The notes beneath the pieces were generated by a model, which saw only the letters and a program-made list of their open reading frames with translations, was not told where the DNA came from and searched no databases. From positions 682,001 through 746,000 of the forward strand of contig CP129480.1 in the NCBI GenBank assembly GCA_030583885.1: a DNA stretch of 64,000 nucleotides, written 5' to 3'. Positions 53,530 to 61,896 of the stretch are shown here, one piece after another. The position numbers were made by a program, and so were the translations under genes. Position 1 is the stretch's first letter. Each line of letters begins with the position of its first letter. Source of the DNA: Anaerolineales bacterium. GTDB lineage: Bacteria > Chloroflexota > Anaerolineae > Anaerolineales > Villigracilaceae.

Positions 53530-53622
53530 CGTGAGGTGCAAGTCCGAAAAGGCAAACCCGCCGTGAGACGGGGACGCAAAGTCATGGGTCTGTACCCATT
53601 GCAGACCGCCAGACTGCTGGAG
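53530..53622 (+). promoter_or_regulatory. Cyclic di-GMP-I (GEMM-I) riboswitch
   Basis: Core motifs of the class I c-di-GMP aptamer are in order: GGCAAACC (53551-53558), a GNRA-type loop (GTGA) on a CCCG/CGGG stem, GGGACGCAAAG (53571-53581), a second hairpin (GGGTCTGTACCC), and a closing GACCGCCAGACTGC. One C-A mismatch occurs in the first hairpin. A terminator follows directly. It controls the secreted protease gene at 53864, about 210 bases downstream. Confidence 0.85.
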
Positions 53623-53646
53623 GCGATTTTCATCCGGCAGTTTTTT
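53613..53646 (+). terminator. Riboswitch expression-platform terminator
   Basis: ACTGCTGGA (53613-53621) pairs with TCCGGCAGT (53633-53641), one G-U pair, followed by six T residues. Its 5' arm is also the 3' edge of the aptamer, so ligand binding and terminator folding should exclude each other. That predicts c-di-GMP turns the gene on. Confidence 0.75.
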
Positions 53647-53654
53647 GTTAATTA

Positions 53655-53756
53655 CTAGAACTTGTCTCAAAAACACCTGAGCATGGAAAAAACCCTAATC
53701 TATGAAGGGAAATCGAAGATTTGGGACGCTTTTTTCATTTTTGAGATAACTTCTAG
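53655..53756. mobile_element. MITE-like element
   Basis: 102 bases with terminal inverted repeats CTAGAACTTGTCTCAAAAA (left) and CTAGAAGTTATCTCAAAAA (right, read inward), 17 of 19 matching. It carries no gene. It sits between the riboswitch terminator and the protease gene. Confidence 0.6.
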
Positions 53757-53863
53757 ATGCGAGGAGGTGCGCTTCGAGCAGATTTATCCCTTGATCTTCC
53801 CCGTAAGCAACCAATGTCAGATAAAATTTTAAATTTTCACTGAGATCACCAAAGGAGATTGAA

Positions 53864-54643
53864 ATGAAGAAGGTAACGATTGCGATTTTGCTTTCTGTCG
53901 TTCTGGTATTTAGCGCCTTCGGCATTGCCAGCGCAATTACGAACGGCGAACTGGATGGCGACGGTCACCCCCATGTCGGCCTGCTTGTCTTTGATGTGGG
54001 CGGATTCCCCGCCTGGCGTTGTTCCGGCACCCTGCTCTCCCCAACCATTCTGCTGACAGCCGGGCATTGCACCTTTGGTGCAGATGACGGCCGCGTGTGG
54101 TTTGAATCTGATGTTCAAAATGATGTTGTTGGCTATCCCTTTGACACGGCCACAAGCGTGGCTTTTTGCGGCATTCATACCCATCCCGATTATGATGATG
54201 CCGCCTTCTTCCTGCATGATGTCGGCGTAGTCGAACTTTGTGAGCCGGTCTATGTGGATACCTATGGCACGCTTCCCTCCGCGAACCAACTGGATGCGCT
54301 CAAGCCCAGAAAACAGAACTGGTTCACTGCGGTTGGTTACGGGCTTCAGAGAATCAACCCCGTGTTCGTGGAGGCTGAAAGAGTTCGCATGGTTGCCACC
54401 CCGCACCTGGTTCAGATCAATGTCCCCGGCTTCACGGGCGATTTTTCACTCTTGTTATCCAACAATCACTCGACAGGCGGCACCTGCTTCGGTGACTCCG
54501 GCGGACCGAATTTCCTCGGCGATAGCAATGTCGTCGCTGGTGTTACCTCCTTCGGTATCAACGGCAATTGTGCCGGCACCGGCGGTGTCTTCCGCATGGA
54601 CCGCCAGAACGTCCTCGATTTCGTCAACCAGTTCCTGGATTAA
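53864..54643 (+). CDS. Secreted trypsin-like serine protease
   Basis: 259 residues. A Sec signal peptide (MKKVTIAILLSVVLVFSAFG, cleaved near ASA) leads to a chymotrypsin-fold S1 domain with LLTAGHC (His), HDVGVVEL (Asp) and GDSGGPNF (Ser). Several cysteines may pair. It starts ITNGELD, so little or no propeptide is seen. AAAGGAG lies 7 bases before ATG. Expression is probably controlled by the upstream c-di-GMP riboswitch. A very strong terminator follows. Confidence 0.9.
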   Translation: MKKVTIAILLSVVLVFSAFGIASAITNGELDGDGHPHVGLLVFDVGGFPAWRCSGTLLSPTILLTAGHCTFGADDGRVWFESDVQNDVVGYPFDTATSVAFCGIHTHPDYDDAAFFLHDVGVVELCEPVYVDTYGTLPSANQLDALKPRKQNWFTAVGYGLQRINPVFVEAERVRMVATPHLVQINVPGFTGDFSLLLSNNHSTGGTCFGDSGGPNFLGDSNVVAGVTSFGINGNCAGTGGVFRMDRQNVLDFVNQFLD

Positions 54644-54666
54644 TAATGCAAACTTGACCCTATCGC

Positions 54667-54710
54667 ATAAGAAAAGGAGGGCCGCTGTCCGGCGGCCCTC
54701 CTTTTCTTAT
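54667..54710 (+). terminator. Terminator of the secreted protease gene
   Basis: ATAAGAAAAGGAGGGCCGC and GCGGCCCTCCTTTTCTTAT: a perfect 19-bp stem with a 6-base loop. Confidence 0.92.
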
Positions 54711-54793
54711 AAAAATCCTATTTGGCGCTATTTGTTTTCTTACACTCCCGATTTAATATTGCAGCATTGACAATATAAAAAGGAGATAGAAAA

Positions 54794-55177
54794 ATGACGC
54801 TCTATATTCAACCCCATCCATTCCGACGCCCGGTCCGCCGCCAGGTGGACCGGGCACAGCAGCGTGCACTGGGCGTAAATATTCGCGAGGAGAACGATGC
54901 CTATATCCTCTCCGCGCTGGTGCCCGGCTTGAAGGCCGAGGACCTCAACATTCAGGTGCTGGAAAATGTTGTCAGCATCGAAGGCGAATACAAGTCGGAC
55001 GACGTGGAATTTCTTTTGCGCGAACTTCCCAGCGGATCCTTCCGCCGCAGCCTGCGCCTGCCGGTTGAGGTCGAGGCGGAAAAGGTCGAGGCGAAGATCG
55101 CGGACGGCGTCCTGACCCTGACCCTGCCCAAGGCGGAGTCGGCCCGCCCCAAGAAGATCAGCATTGCTGTCCATTGA
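54794..55177 (+). CDS. Hsp20/alpha-crystallin small heat-shock protein
   Basis: 127 residues. The alpha-crystallin domain spans about 25-125: VNIREENDAYILSALVPGL, FLLRELPSGSFRRSLRLP and the ADGVLTLTLPKA strand. Small heat-shock proteins hold unfolded proteins for later refolding. The N-terminal arm is short and the I-x-I/V tail motif (ISIAV) is present. AGGAGA before ATG is the ribosome binding site. No CIRCE or other heat-shock operator was seen. Confidence 0.93.
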   Translation: MTLYIQPHPFRRPVRRQVDRAQQRALGVNIREENDAYILSALVPGLKAEDLNIQVLENVVSIEGEYKSDDVEFLLRELPSGSFRRSLRLPVEVEAEKVEAKIADGVLTLTLPKAESARPKKISIAVH

Positions 55178-55196
55178 TCGGTGGTCGTTAACCAAG

Positions 55197-55224
55197 GAGA
55201 CGCGCATGTCCTGCGTCTCTTTGC
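55197..55224 (+). terminator. Probable terminator after Hsp20
   Basis: GAGACGC and GCGTCTC form a 7-bp stem with a 9-base loop, followed by a short T-run. Confidence 0.55.
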
Positions 55225-55307
55225 ATTTAAGAGTAAAGTTAATCCCACCTTCCCTCATAAAATGAGGCAGTATAATACTGGTATTCTTGGTTATCCGGAG
55301 CAACCTC

Positions 55308-56327
55308 GTGCGTGTTAAATATCTTCTCTTCGCGGCATTGACCATCGGCCTTTTGAGCGCCTGTGGAGCAGGGACTCCCACGGAGATCCCGCCGCCCACC
55401 GTGGTGCCGTCTCACACCCCGCTGCCGCCTGCCACATTGATTCCCACACCGTCCACGCCCCTGGCGATCCTTGTGATGCCGGAAGATATGGACAGGATCT
55501 CATTCGATCTGTATCAAAAAACGGTCTACGACCTCGCGCAAGAGTCAGGGTTTCGTTTTCAGGTGCGCAACCTGCTTACTCCTGATGACCTCGCCGACCC
55601 AACTTTGAAGGTGGTCATTGCACTGCCTCCGGACCCCGGCATTACCTCGTATATTTCGGCTGCGCCAGGCGTACAATTCCTTGCAGTCAATATTCCCAAC
55701 CTGACAGCCGGCGGCAATTTGAGCGTCCTTGCCCCAGCCTCACAGGTGGAACTGCCCGCCTTCCTTGCAGGGTATACCCTGGCGATGCTGATCGAAGAAT
55801 ATCATATCGGCATGCTCATCCCGCAGGGGGATGCGGACGCCGCACGCGCGTTCAATGCCTTTCAAAACGGCATGAGATACTATTGTGGTTTATGCAATAC
55901 CGTTTTCTTCTCCCCCATTGCATACCCAACCTACCTCGAAGTCCCCGCCGACGAAGACCCCGCTCGGTATGGCGGCTACGCCAACGTCCTGCTCAATGAC
56001 CGTGACGTGGATGCTCTTTATATTTACCCAACGCTTGCAAATGATGATTTCCTGTCCTATATCGGTACGCAGGGTGCCTGGTTGATCGGCACCTCCATGC
56101 CCGAGACCCGTCCCGGCGGCTGGGTGATGACCGTCAGCCCGGATACGGTCAAGGCAATCCAGATCGCCTGGCCCCAGCTCATTGCCGGGCAGGGCGGCAT
56201 CAACGTTCAATCCCCGCTCGGGATTTCGGATGTCGACCCCGGCATTCTCCCCGACGGGAAACTCCGCCTCGTTCAGGAGACGCTGGAGGGCTTGCTGGCA
56301 GGCCGAATTTCAACGGCAAATCCTTAA
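55308..56327 (+). CDS. Lipoprotein of the BMP/periplasmic-binding type
   Basis: 339 residues. A signal peptide with lipobox (LLSAC) and a Thr/Pro-rich linker (residues 25-50) lead to an alpha/beta two-domain region like ABC-transport substrate-binding or BMP proteins (VYDLAQESGFRFQV, FLAVNIPNLTAGG, FLAGYTLAMLIEEYHIGML). No transporter genes are near, so it may be a stand-alone sensor. The start is GTG 55308 with GGAG 7 bases upstream; a longer frame from 55287 lacks a site. TATAAT lies at 55271-55276. Confidence 0.78.
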   Translation: MRVKYLLFAALTIGLLSACGAGTPTEIPPPTVVPSHTPLPPATLIPTPSTPLAILVMPEDMDRISFDLYQKTVYDLAQESGFRFQVRNLLTPDDLADPTLKVVIALPPDPGITSYISAAPGVQFLAVNIPNLTAGGNLSVLAPASQVELPAFLAGYTLAMLIEEYHIGMLIPQGDADAARAFNAFQNGMRYYCGLCNTVFFSPIAYPTYLEVPADEDPARYGGYANVLLNDRDVDALYIYPTLANDDFLSYIGTQGAWLIGTSMPETRPGGWVMTVSPDTVKAIQIAWPQLIAGQGGINVQSPLGISDVDPGILPDGKLRLVQETLEGLLAGRISTANP

Positions 56328-56508
56328 AGAAAATGGAATTAAGCCTGTCCATATCAGATGGTTGTCGATGAATTCATTTCTGACCGACCCATATTATCAA
56401 GCGGATTTACTCGGAAAGTATCAGCCAATTTGGATGTGGAGCAGGTGATCGGTCCGTAAAGAGACGGTTAGTGCTTTGGAGTACAAGACTCTCCTCTAGT
56501 TAACACCC

Positions 56509-56537
56509 TTGACGGGCGTCCGTACTGGGCATATAAT
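56509..56537 (+). promoter_or_regulatory. Strong promoter of rpoC
   Basis: TTGACG (56509-56514), 17 bases, TATAAT (56532-56537). The start is expected near 56544, leaving a leader of about 144 bases. The stretch 56328-56508 upstream holds nothing recognisable. Confidence 0.85.
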
Positions 56538-56573
56538 CCGCCTGTTGGATATAAAAAAACCGAGCTGTACATA

Positions 56574-56607
56574 GCAAGCGCTTGAGAAATACTCTCACGG
56601 CGCTTGC
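56574..56607 (+). other. Hairpin in the rpoC leader
   Basis: GCAAGCGC (56574-56581) and GCGCTTGC (56600-56607) form a perfect 8-bp stem; TGAGA/TCTCA extends it inside. No T-run follows at once, so it is more likely a stabilising or protein-binding structure than a terminator. Confidence 0.6.
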
Positions 56608-56687
56608 CTTTGTTTGTCTCTACTATCAAGCGACTACACGCTATAGGGAGACCGCTCGAATTCGTAATCTTTTTTAGGAGAGAATCC

Positions 56688-59600
56688 GTGGAAACCAAGG
56701 GATTGACTGCACTCCGTATCAGCCTCGCCTCGCCCCAAACGATCCTTTCATGGTCGTATGGTGAGGTGCTGAAACCCGAAACGATCAACTATAGACGTTT
56801 GCGCCCGGAAAAAGATGGATTGTTTTGTGAAGCCATTTTTGGACCAACCCGCGATTGGCAATGCTATTGCGGCAAATACAAAAACCCCCGATACAAAGGC
56901 ATTACCTGTGATAAATGCGGTGTGGAAGTAACGCGCTCCGCCGTGCGCCGCGAGCGCATGGGACATATTGCGCTTGCCACCCCCGTGGCGCATATCTGGT
57001 ACACACGCCGCATCCCCTCCCAGATGGGCATGCTGTTGGATGTCTCACGCCGCAACCTGGACCGCGTGTTGTATTTCGCGCAGTACATTGTCACCTATGT
57101 GGATGAGGATGCCCGCAAGAAAGCCTTGCAGCGCCTTGAGGATGAGATTTCCGTCTCCGAGCGCGAGCAGGCTGCAGATGTTAATGCCCGCATTGCCGAG
57201 ATCAAGACCAAGCGTGATCAGGACGTCACCGAACTCAAGCAGAAGCAGGCTTTGCTTGAGCAGGGCTACGACGAGGGCATCGCCGAGCAGATGGACCCCA
57301 TCATCAAGGAAGGTCAGAAGTTGGAGAAACAACTTCAAGACCAGATGGGCGAACCGGCCAGGAAGACCATTGTCTTTGAGTCAACCGGCGAGAAGGTCGT
57401 CGATGCCGGCGACAAGGTTGCCAGCAAACACATTACGCTCATTCAAAAGAATGTCCAAAAGAAATTGGAAATCCTTGAGAACGAGTTGAAGGACAGGAAG
57501 CAACGTGAACTGGAGGAACTGAAGACCCAGGCCGCCACCGTCAAGGCACAGGCGGACCAGGAGATGGAAGCCCTGCGTAGCGAACTGGAGACTCAGACCT
57601 CCGCTTCATCGAATCAATCCTCGCGCCTGCGTGATGAACTGTTGGAACTTCGCCCCTTTACATTCCTAAGCGAAATCCGCTACCGCGAACTCAAGCAGCG
57701 TTGGGGACAGGTCTTCCGTGCCGACATGGGCGCTGAAGCCTTCTTTGATATTCTCGAACGCCTTGACCTTGATAAACTTTCAGAGGAACTCTGGCACGAA
57801 GTCCGTACCACCAAGAGCAAGCAGAAGCGCAAGAAATCCACGACCCGTTTGAAGGTGGTGGAAGCCTTCCGTCGTTCCGGCAACAGCCCGGCCTGGATGA
57901 TCCTGACGGTCCTGCCTGTCATTCCTCCCGACCTGCGCCCGATGGTCCAGTTGGATGGCGGACGCTTTGCCACCTCCGACCTGAACGATCTCTATCGCCG
58001 TGTGATCAACCGCAATAACCGCTTGAAGAGACTGCTCGAACTCGGCGCACCGGATGTCATCATCCGCAACGAGAAGCGCATGCTGCAGGAGGCGGTTGAC
58101 AGCCTGATCGACAATTCGCAGCGCGGCAAGGCGCTCTCCCGCCGCGGACGCCGCGAACTCAAGTCCCTGAGCGACATGCTCAAGGGCAAGAAGGGCCGCT
58201 TCCGCCGCAACCTGCTCGGTAAACGTGTGGACTACTCCGGTCGTTCCGTGATCGTGGTCGGTCCGCAGTTGAAATTGAATCAATGCGGTCTGCCCAAGAG
58301 CATGGCGCTGGAACTGTACCGCCCGTTCGTGATCGCGCGTCTTGTGCAAAATAATTATGCCGCCAACGTGAAAGGCGCCCGCCGCTTGATCGAACGCAAC
58401 CGTCCCGAAGTGTGGGAGGCGCTTGAAAGCGTGATCGGCGACCGTCCTGTTCTCTTGAACCGTGCCCCCACATTGCATCGTCTGGGAATCCAGGCGTTCG
58501 AGCCGATCCTCATCGAAGGCTCCGCCATTCAATTGCATCCGCTGGTAACGACCGCCTTCAATGCGGACTTCGACGGTGACCAAATGGCTGTCCATGTTCC
58601 ACTTTCGCAGAAGGCGGTCACCGAGGCACGTGAATTGATGCTCGCTTCAAAGAACCTGCTCAAGCCTGCGGACGGTGAACCGATCATCTCCCCATCCAAG
58701 GATATGGTGCTGGGGGTGTACTACCTGACCATGCCGCAAAAAGCCGCGCACCGCGGGGATGGACGGGCGTTTGCCGACATTGATGAAGTGGAGCTCGCCT
58801 TCGCGCTCGGCCAGGTGCATGTGCACAGCGAGATCAAACTCCGTGTGAAAACCTGGTACGACGACAAGGGTGACCGTTTGCCCGAACCTGAAACCCGCAT
58901 CATTGAAACGACGGTTGGACGTGCGATCCTCAACCGCATCCTGCCGGAACAGGTGCAGTTTACGAATGAGAAGCTCGACAAGGGCGGCGTGAAGGATCTG
59001 ATCGCTGAAGTCTACGAGCTGTGCGGACAGGAAATCACCACCCAGGTTGCCGACAGCATGAAGAGCATCGGTTTTGAATATGCCATGAAGTCCGGCACCA
59101 CGCTGGCAGTTGCAGATATTTCCATTCCGCCGGAACGCAAACCAATCATTGACGATGCCTTGAAAGCCATTGAAGTGATCCTGCGTGATTTCCGCCGCGG
59201 GTTGCTTACCGAGCAGGAAAAGAACGAACGCGAGATCCAGATCTGGCAGGACACCACTGAACAGGTGGGGGATGCCGTCAAGAAGCACATGGATCCGGAT
59301 GGCAATCTTTCCATCATGGCGACCTCCGGCGCGACCAAAGGCGGTTTCTCCACGATCTCCCAGCTGGCGGGGATGCGCGGTTTGATGGCTGACCCCTCCG
59401 GGCGCATCATCCCGATGCCGATTCGCTCAAACTTCCGCGAAGGACTCACCGCACAGGAATACTTTATTTCCACGCACGGCGCACGCAAAGGTCTTGCGGA
59501 TACGGCCCTCCGCACCGCGGATGCCGGTTACCTAACCCGCCGCCTCGTGGACATTGCGCAGGATATCATTATCAACGAGCATGATTGCGGTACGCACGAA

Positions 59601-60935
59601 GGTGTGTGGATCCGCAAAGCGGACGATGTTGCCGGTCAGTCCATGGCCAGCCGCATGTACAGCCGCCTCGCGGCGGAGCGCGTGCTCGACCCGAAGACCG
59701 GCGAAGTGCTTGCTGAATACAATGATGTGCTCACGCATGAATTGTCGCGCAGGATCGCCGGTGCGGGTGTCACTGAAATCAAATTACGTTCACCGATGAC
59801 CTGTGAACTCAACCACGGCATCTGCGCCAAATGTTACGGCATTGACCTTGCCCGCGGCGAGATGGTCGAGCTCGGCTCGGCGGTGGGGATCATCGCCGCC
59901 CAGTCCATCGGTGAGCCTGGCACGCAGCTGACGCTCCGCACCTTCCATACCGGTGGTGTGGCGGCTACCAGTGCAGACATTACCACAGGCCTCCCCCGCG
60001 TGGAGGAACTGTTCGAGGCACGCAAAATGCCGAAAGGTGAGGCAGTTGTCGCCGAGATCGGAGGCGTGATCCACATCCAGCAGTCTGAAAAATATGCCGA
60101 CATGCGTGAGATCCGCATTGAACACTCTGAAATGGTGCATGATGAATATGCCATCCCTGAAGATTGGAAGTTCATCGCAAAGGATGAATCCGAAGTGCAG
60201 GCTGGCGACATCCTCGCCGCAAAGGAAAAAGCCACCATAACCGCCCAGCACAGCGGGCGTGTGGCGGTTGAAAAGAAGGAACGCAAGATCATCGTTTCCT
60301 ACGAACAGCGTGAGGAAGTTGTCGAGGATATCCCGAACACCTCCCGCCTGCTTGTCAAGACGGGTGCGCATGTGGAGGCGGGCCAGCCGTTGACGGAAGG
60401 CTCGCTCAACCCGCACCGCATTCTTAAGATCCAGGGACGCGATGCCTGTCAGATGTATCTCATGACCGAGGTGCAGAAGGTGTATCGCTCGCAGGGTCAG
60501 AACATCCACGACAAGCACTTTGAGGTTATCATCCGCAAGATGTTGAGCAAGGTGCAGGTGACGCGCCCCGGCGATACCAGGTACCTGCCCGGTGATGCGG
60601 TCGACCGCCTTGAGATCCGCAAAATGAACGAGGGCCTGCTGGCGGAAGGAAAACAACCGGCCCGCTTCGGCGAAGTCCTGCTCGGTGTAACGAAAGCCTC
60701 GCTCAGCACCGACTCCTTCCTCTCGGCTTCCTCCTTCCAGCACACCATCAAAGTGCTGGCAAGCGCGGCAATTGGTTCCACGACCGATCCGCTCTTCGGC
60801 TTGAAGGAGAACGTGATCATCGGCAAGCTCATCCCCGCAGGCACCGGCTTTATTCATGGACGCTTTACGGATGAGGAAATCCAGAACAATGCCACGCAAT
60901 GGTCTCAACTCCCCGATGCGGGGCCTGGAAGTTAA
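56688..60935 (+). CDS. rpoC: DNA-directed RNA polymerase beta-prime subunit
   Basis: 1415 residues. The N-terminal zinc finger (CYCGKYKNPRYKGITCDKCG) is followed by a coiled-coil insertion at about residues 140-340. Then come the lid and rudder region (DLRPMVQLDGGRFATSDLND), the catalytic NADFDGDQM loop, the bridge helix and trigger loop, a second zinc site with CELNHGICAKCYG and the C-terminal jaw. The start is GTG 56688, with AGGAG 7 bases before it. Unusually, rpoB is not adjacent: the upstream gene is a lipoprotein and rpoC has its own promoter and leader. Confidence 0.97.
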   Translation: METKGLTALRISLASPQTILSWSYGEVLKPETINYRRLRPEKDGLFCEAIFGPTRDWQCYCGKYKNPRYKGITCDKCGVEVTRSAVRRERMGHIALATPVAHIWYTRRIPSQMGMLLDVSRRNLDRVLYFAQYIVTYVDEDARKKALQRLEDEISVSEREQAADVNARIAEIKTKRDQDVTELKQKQALLEQGYDEGIAEQMDPIIKEGQKLEKQLQDQMGEPARKTIVFESTGEKVVDAGDKVASKHITLIQKNVQKKLEILENELKDRKQRELEELKTQAATVKAQADQEMEALRSELETQTSASSNQSSRLRDELLELRPFTFLSEIRYRELKQRWGQVFRADMGAEAFFDILERLDLDKLSEELWHEVRTTKSKQKRKKSTTRLKVVEAFRRSGNSPAWMILTVLPVIPPDLRPMVQLDGGRFATSDLNDLYRRVINRNNRLKRLLELGAPDVIIRNEKRMLQEAVDSLIDNSQRGKALSRRGRRELKSLSDMLKGKKGRFRRNLLGKRVDYSGRSVIVVGPQLKLNQCGLPKSMALELYRPFVIARLVQNNYAANVKGARRLIERNRPEVWEALESVIGDRPVLLNRAPTLHRLGIQAFEPILIEGSAIQLHPLVTTAFNADFDGDQMAVHVPLSQKAVTEARELMLASKNLLKPADGEPIISPSKDMVLGVYYLTMPQKAAHRGDGRAFADIDEVELAFALGQVHVHSEIKLRVKTWYDDKGDRLPEPETRIIETTVGRAILNRILPEQVQFTNEKLDKGGVKDLIAEVYELCGQEITTQVADSMKSIGFEYAMKSGTTLAVADISIPPERKPIIDDALKAIEVILRDFRRGLLTEQEKNEREIQIWQDTTEQVGDAVKKHMDPDGNLSIMATSGATKGGFSTISQLAGMRGLMADPSGRIIPMPIRSNFREGLTAQEYFISTHGARKGLADTALRTADAGYLTRRLVDIAQDIIINEHDCGTHEGVWIRKADDVAGQSMASRMYSRLAAERVLDPKTGEVLAEYNDVLTHELSRRIAGAGVTEIKLRSPMTCELNHGICAKCYGIDLARGEMVELGSAVGIIAAQSIGEPGTQLTLRTFHTGGVAATSADITTGLPRVEELFEARKMPKGEAVVAEIGGVIHIQQSEKYADMREIRIEHSEMVHDEYAIPEDWKFIAKDESEVQAGDILAAKEKATITAQHSGRVAVEKKERKIIVSYEQREEVVEDIPNTSRLLVKTGAHVEAGQPLTEGSLNPHRILKIQGRDACQMYLMTEVQKVYRSQGQNIHDKHFEVIIRKMLSKVQVTRPGDTRYLPGDAVDRLEIRKMNEGLLAEGKQPARFGEVLLGVTKASLSTDSFLSASSFQHTIKVLASAAIGSTTDPLFGLKENVIIGKLIPAGTGFIHGRFTDEEIQNNATQWSQLPDAGPGS

Positions 60936-60960
60936 CCCGTATCATTTGCAAGTATAAAAT

Positions 60961-60998
60961 AAGAAAAGAGCCGCTGGCTAAGCCGGCTCTTTTCTTTT
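60961..60998 (+). terminator. Terminator of rpoC
   Basis: AAGAAAAGAGCCG (60961-60973) and CGGCTCTTTTCTT (60984-60996): 13-bp stem with a 10-base loop, then TT. Confidence 0.9.
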
Positions 60999-61022
60999 GT
61001 TGACTCGATATAATCAGCGCAC

Positions 61023-61829
61023 ATGCAAAACAAAACCAAAAAACCGGTTGGACAGCCGACCCGCGGCAAGACCGCTTCGAACCGCTTGCGCCGCGTGGAT
61101 AACTTTATCCTGCTTTACGAACCGTCGCTTCTCACGCGGACCGACGGCTTGTTCGCTGATTCGTTGTTCGTTGACCTTGGCTACGGCTTTGACCCGCGCA
61201 CCACGCTCGAAAGTGCCGCTCGTTTCAGAACGTTGAACCCGCAATTGCGCATCCTCGGCGTTGAGATCGACAGGCAGCGGGTGGAAGCTGCGCTTCCCTT
61301 TGAAGATGAGATCACCCGCTTTCGGCTGGGCGGATTTAATTTGCCTTTGCAGGCAGGTGAAAGTGTGCGGTTGATCCGTGCCTTTAATGTCCTGCGTCAG
61401 TATGAGGAACTTGATTTTGCGCCCGCCTATGAACGCCTCGCTGACCGTGTTTTACCCGGCGGTTTGATGATCGAGGGGACGTCCAACCCGTTTGGCAGCA
61501 TCTGGTCGGCGAATTTGGCGAGAAGGGTGGAGAATGGAAACTGGAGGCTGGAGGCGCTTCTCTTCAGCACCAATTTCCGTATGGGATTCGACATCACGGA
61601 TTTTAAGGCGGTGCTGCCAAAGAACCACATCCACCGGGTTGTCTCGGGTGAGCAGATTTATGATTTCCTGGATGCGTGGAAACGGTCTGCCGCGGAAACA
61701 TCCTCTGCCAAACCATTTGGGGTGAAGCAGTGGTTTGCCGCCTCCGCAGAAAAATTGGCGTCAAAAGGGTTTACAATCGCTTTGCATGCGAAATGGTTGA
61801 ACAGGGGCTGGCTGATCTGGTATTGTTGA
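61023..61829 (+). CDS. Class I SAM-dependent methyltransferase-like protein
   Basis: 268 residues. FVDLGYGFDPRTTLE is a motif I-like glycine loop, LRILGVEIDRQRVEAA is the motif II acidic strand, and RLADRVLPGGLMIEGTSNPFG fits the later strands. The N-terminus is basic (KNKTKKP-like) and the target is unknown. TATAAT (61009-61014) is 8 bases before ATG with no ribosome binding site, so the mRNA is probably leaderless. Confidence 0.7.
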   Translation: MQNKTKKPVGQPTRGKTASNRLRRVDNFILLYEPSLLTRTDGLFADSLFVDLGYGFDPRTTLESAARFRTLNPQLRILGVEIDRQRVEAALPFEDEITRFRLGGFNLPLQAGESVRLIRAFNVLRQYEELDFAPAYERLADRVLPGGLMIEGTSNPFGSIWSANLARRVENGNWRLEALLFSTNFRMGFDITDFKAVLPKNHIHRVVSGEQIYDFLDAWKRSAAETSSAKPFGVKQWFAASAEKLASKGFTIALHAKWLNRGWLIWYC

Positions 61830-61896
61830 TCATGGAACAGGGATTGGATTTAAGACGTCGTAACACAGCCTGCATATTGTTCGGAAAGGAGTCATC

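Noticed and set aside
53695..53925. 76-codon minus-strand frame across the MITE-like element
   Set aside because: It spans the element and the start of the protease gene with no ribosome binding site or homology pattern.
56182..56448. 88-codon frame at the end of the lipoprotein gene
   Set aside because: Mostly overlaps the lipoprotein in another frame; the part beyond 56327 has no start site or recognisable motif.
60999..61014. TTGACTCGATATAAT as a complete promoter
   Set aside because: The TTGACT and TATAAT hexamers are only 3 bases apart; only the TATAAT box is kept as supported.
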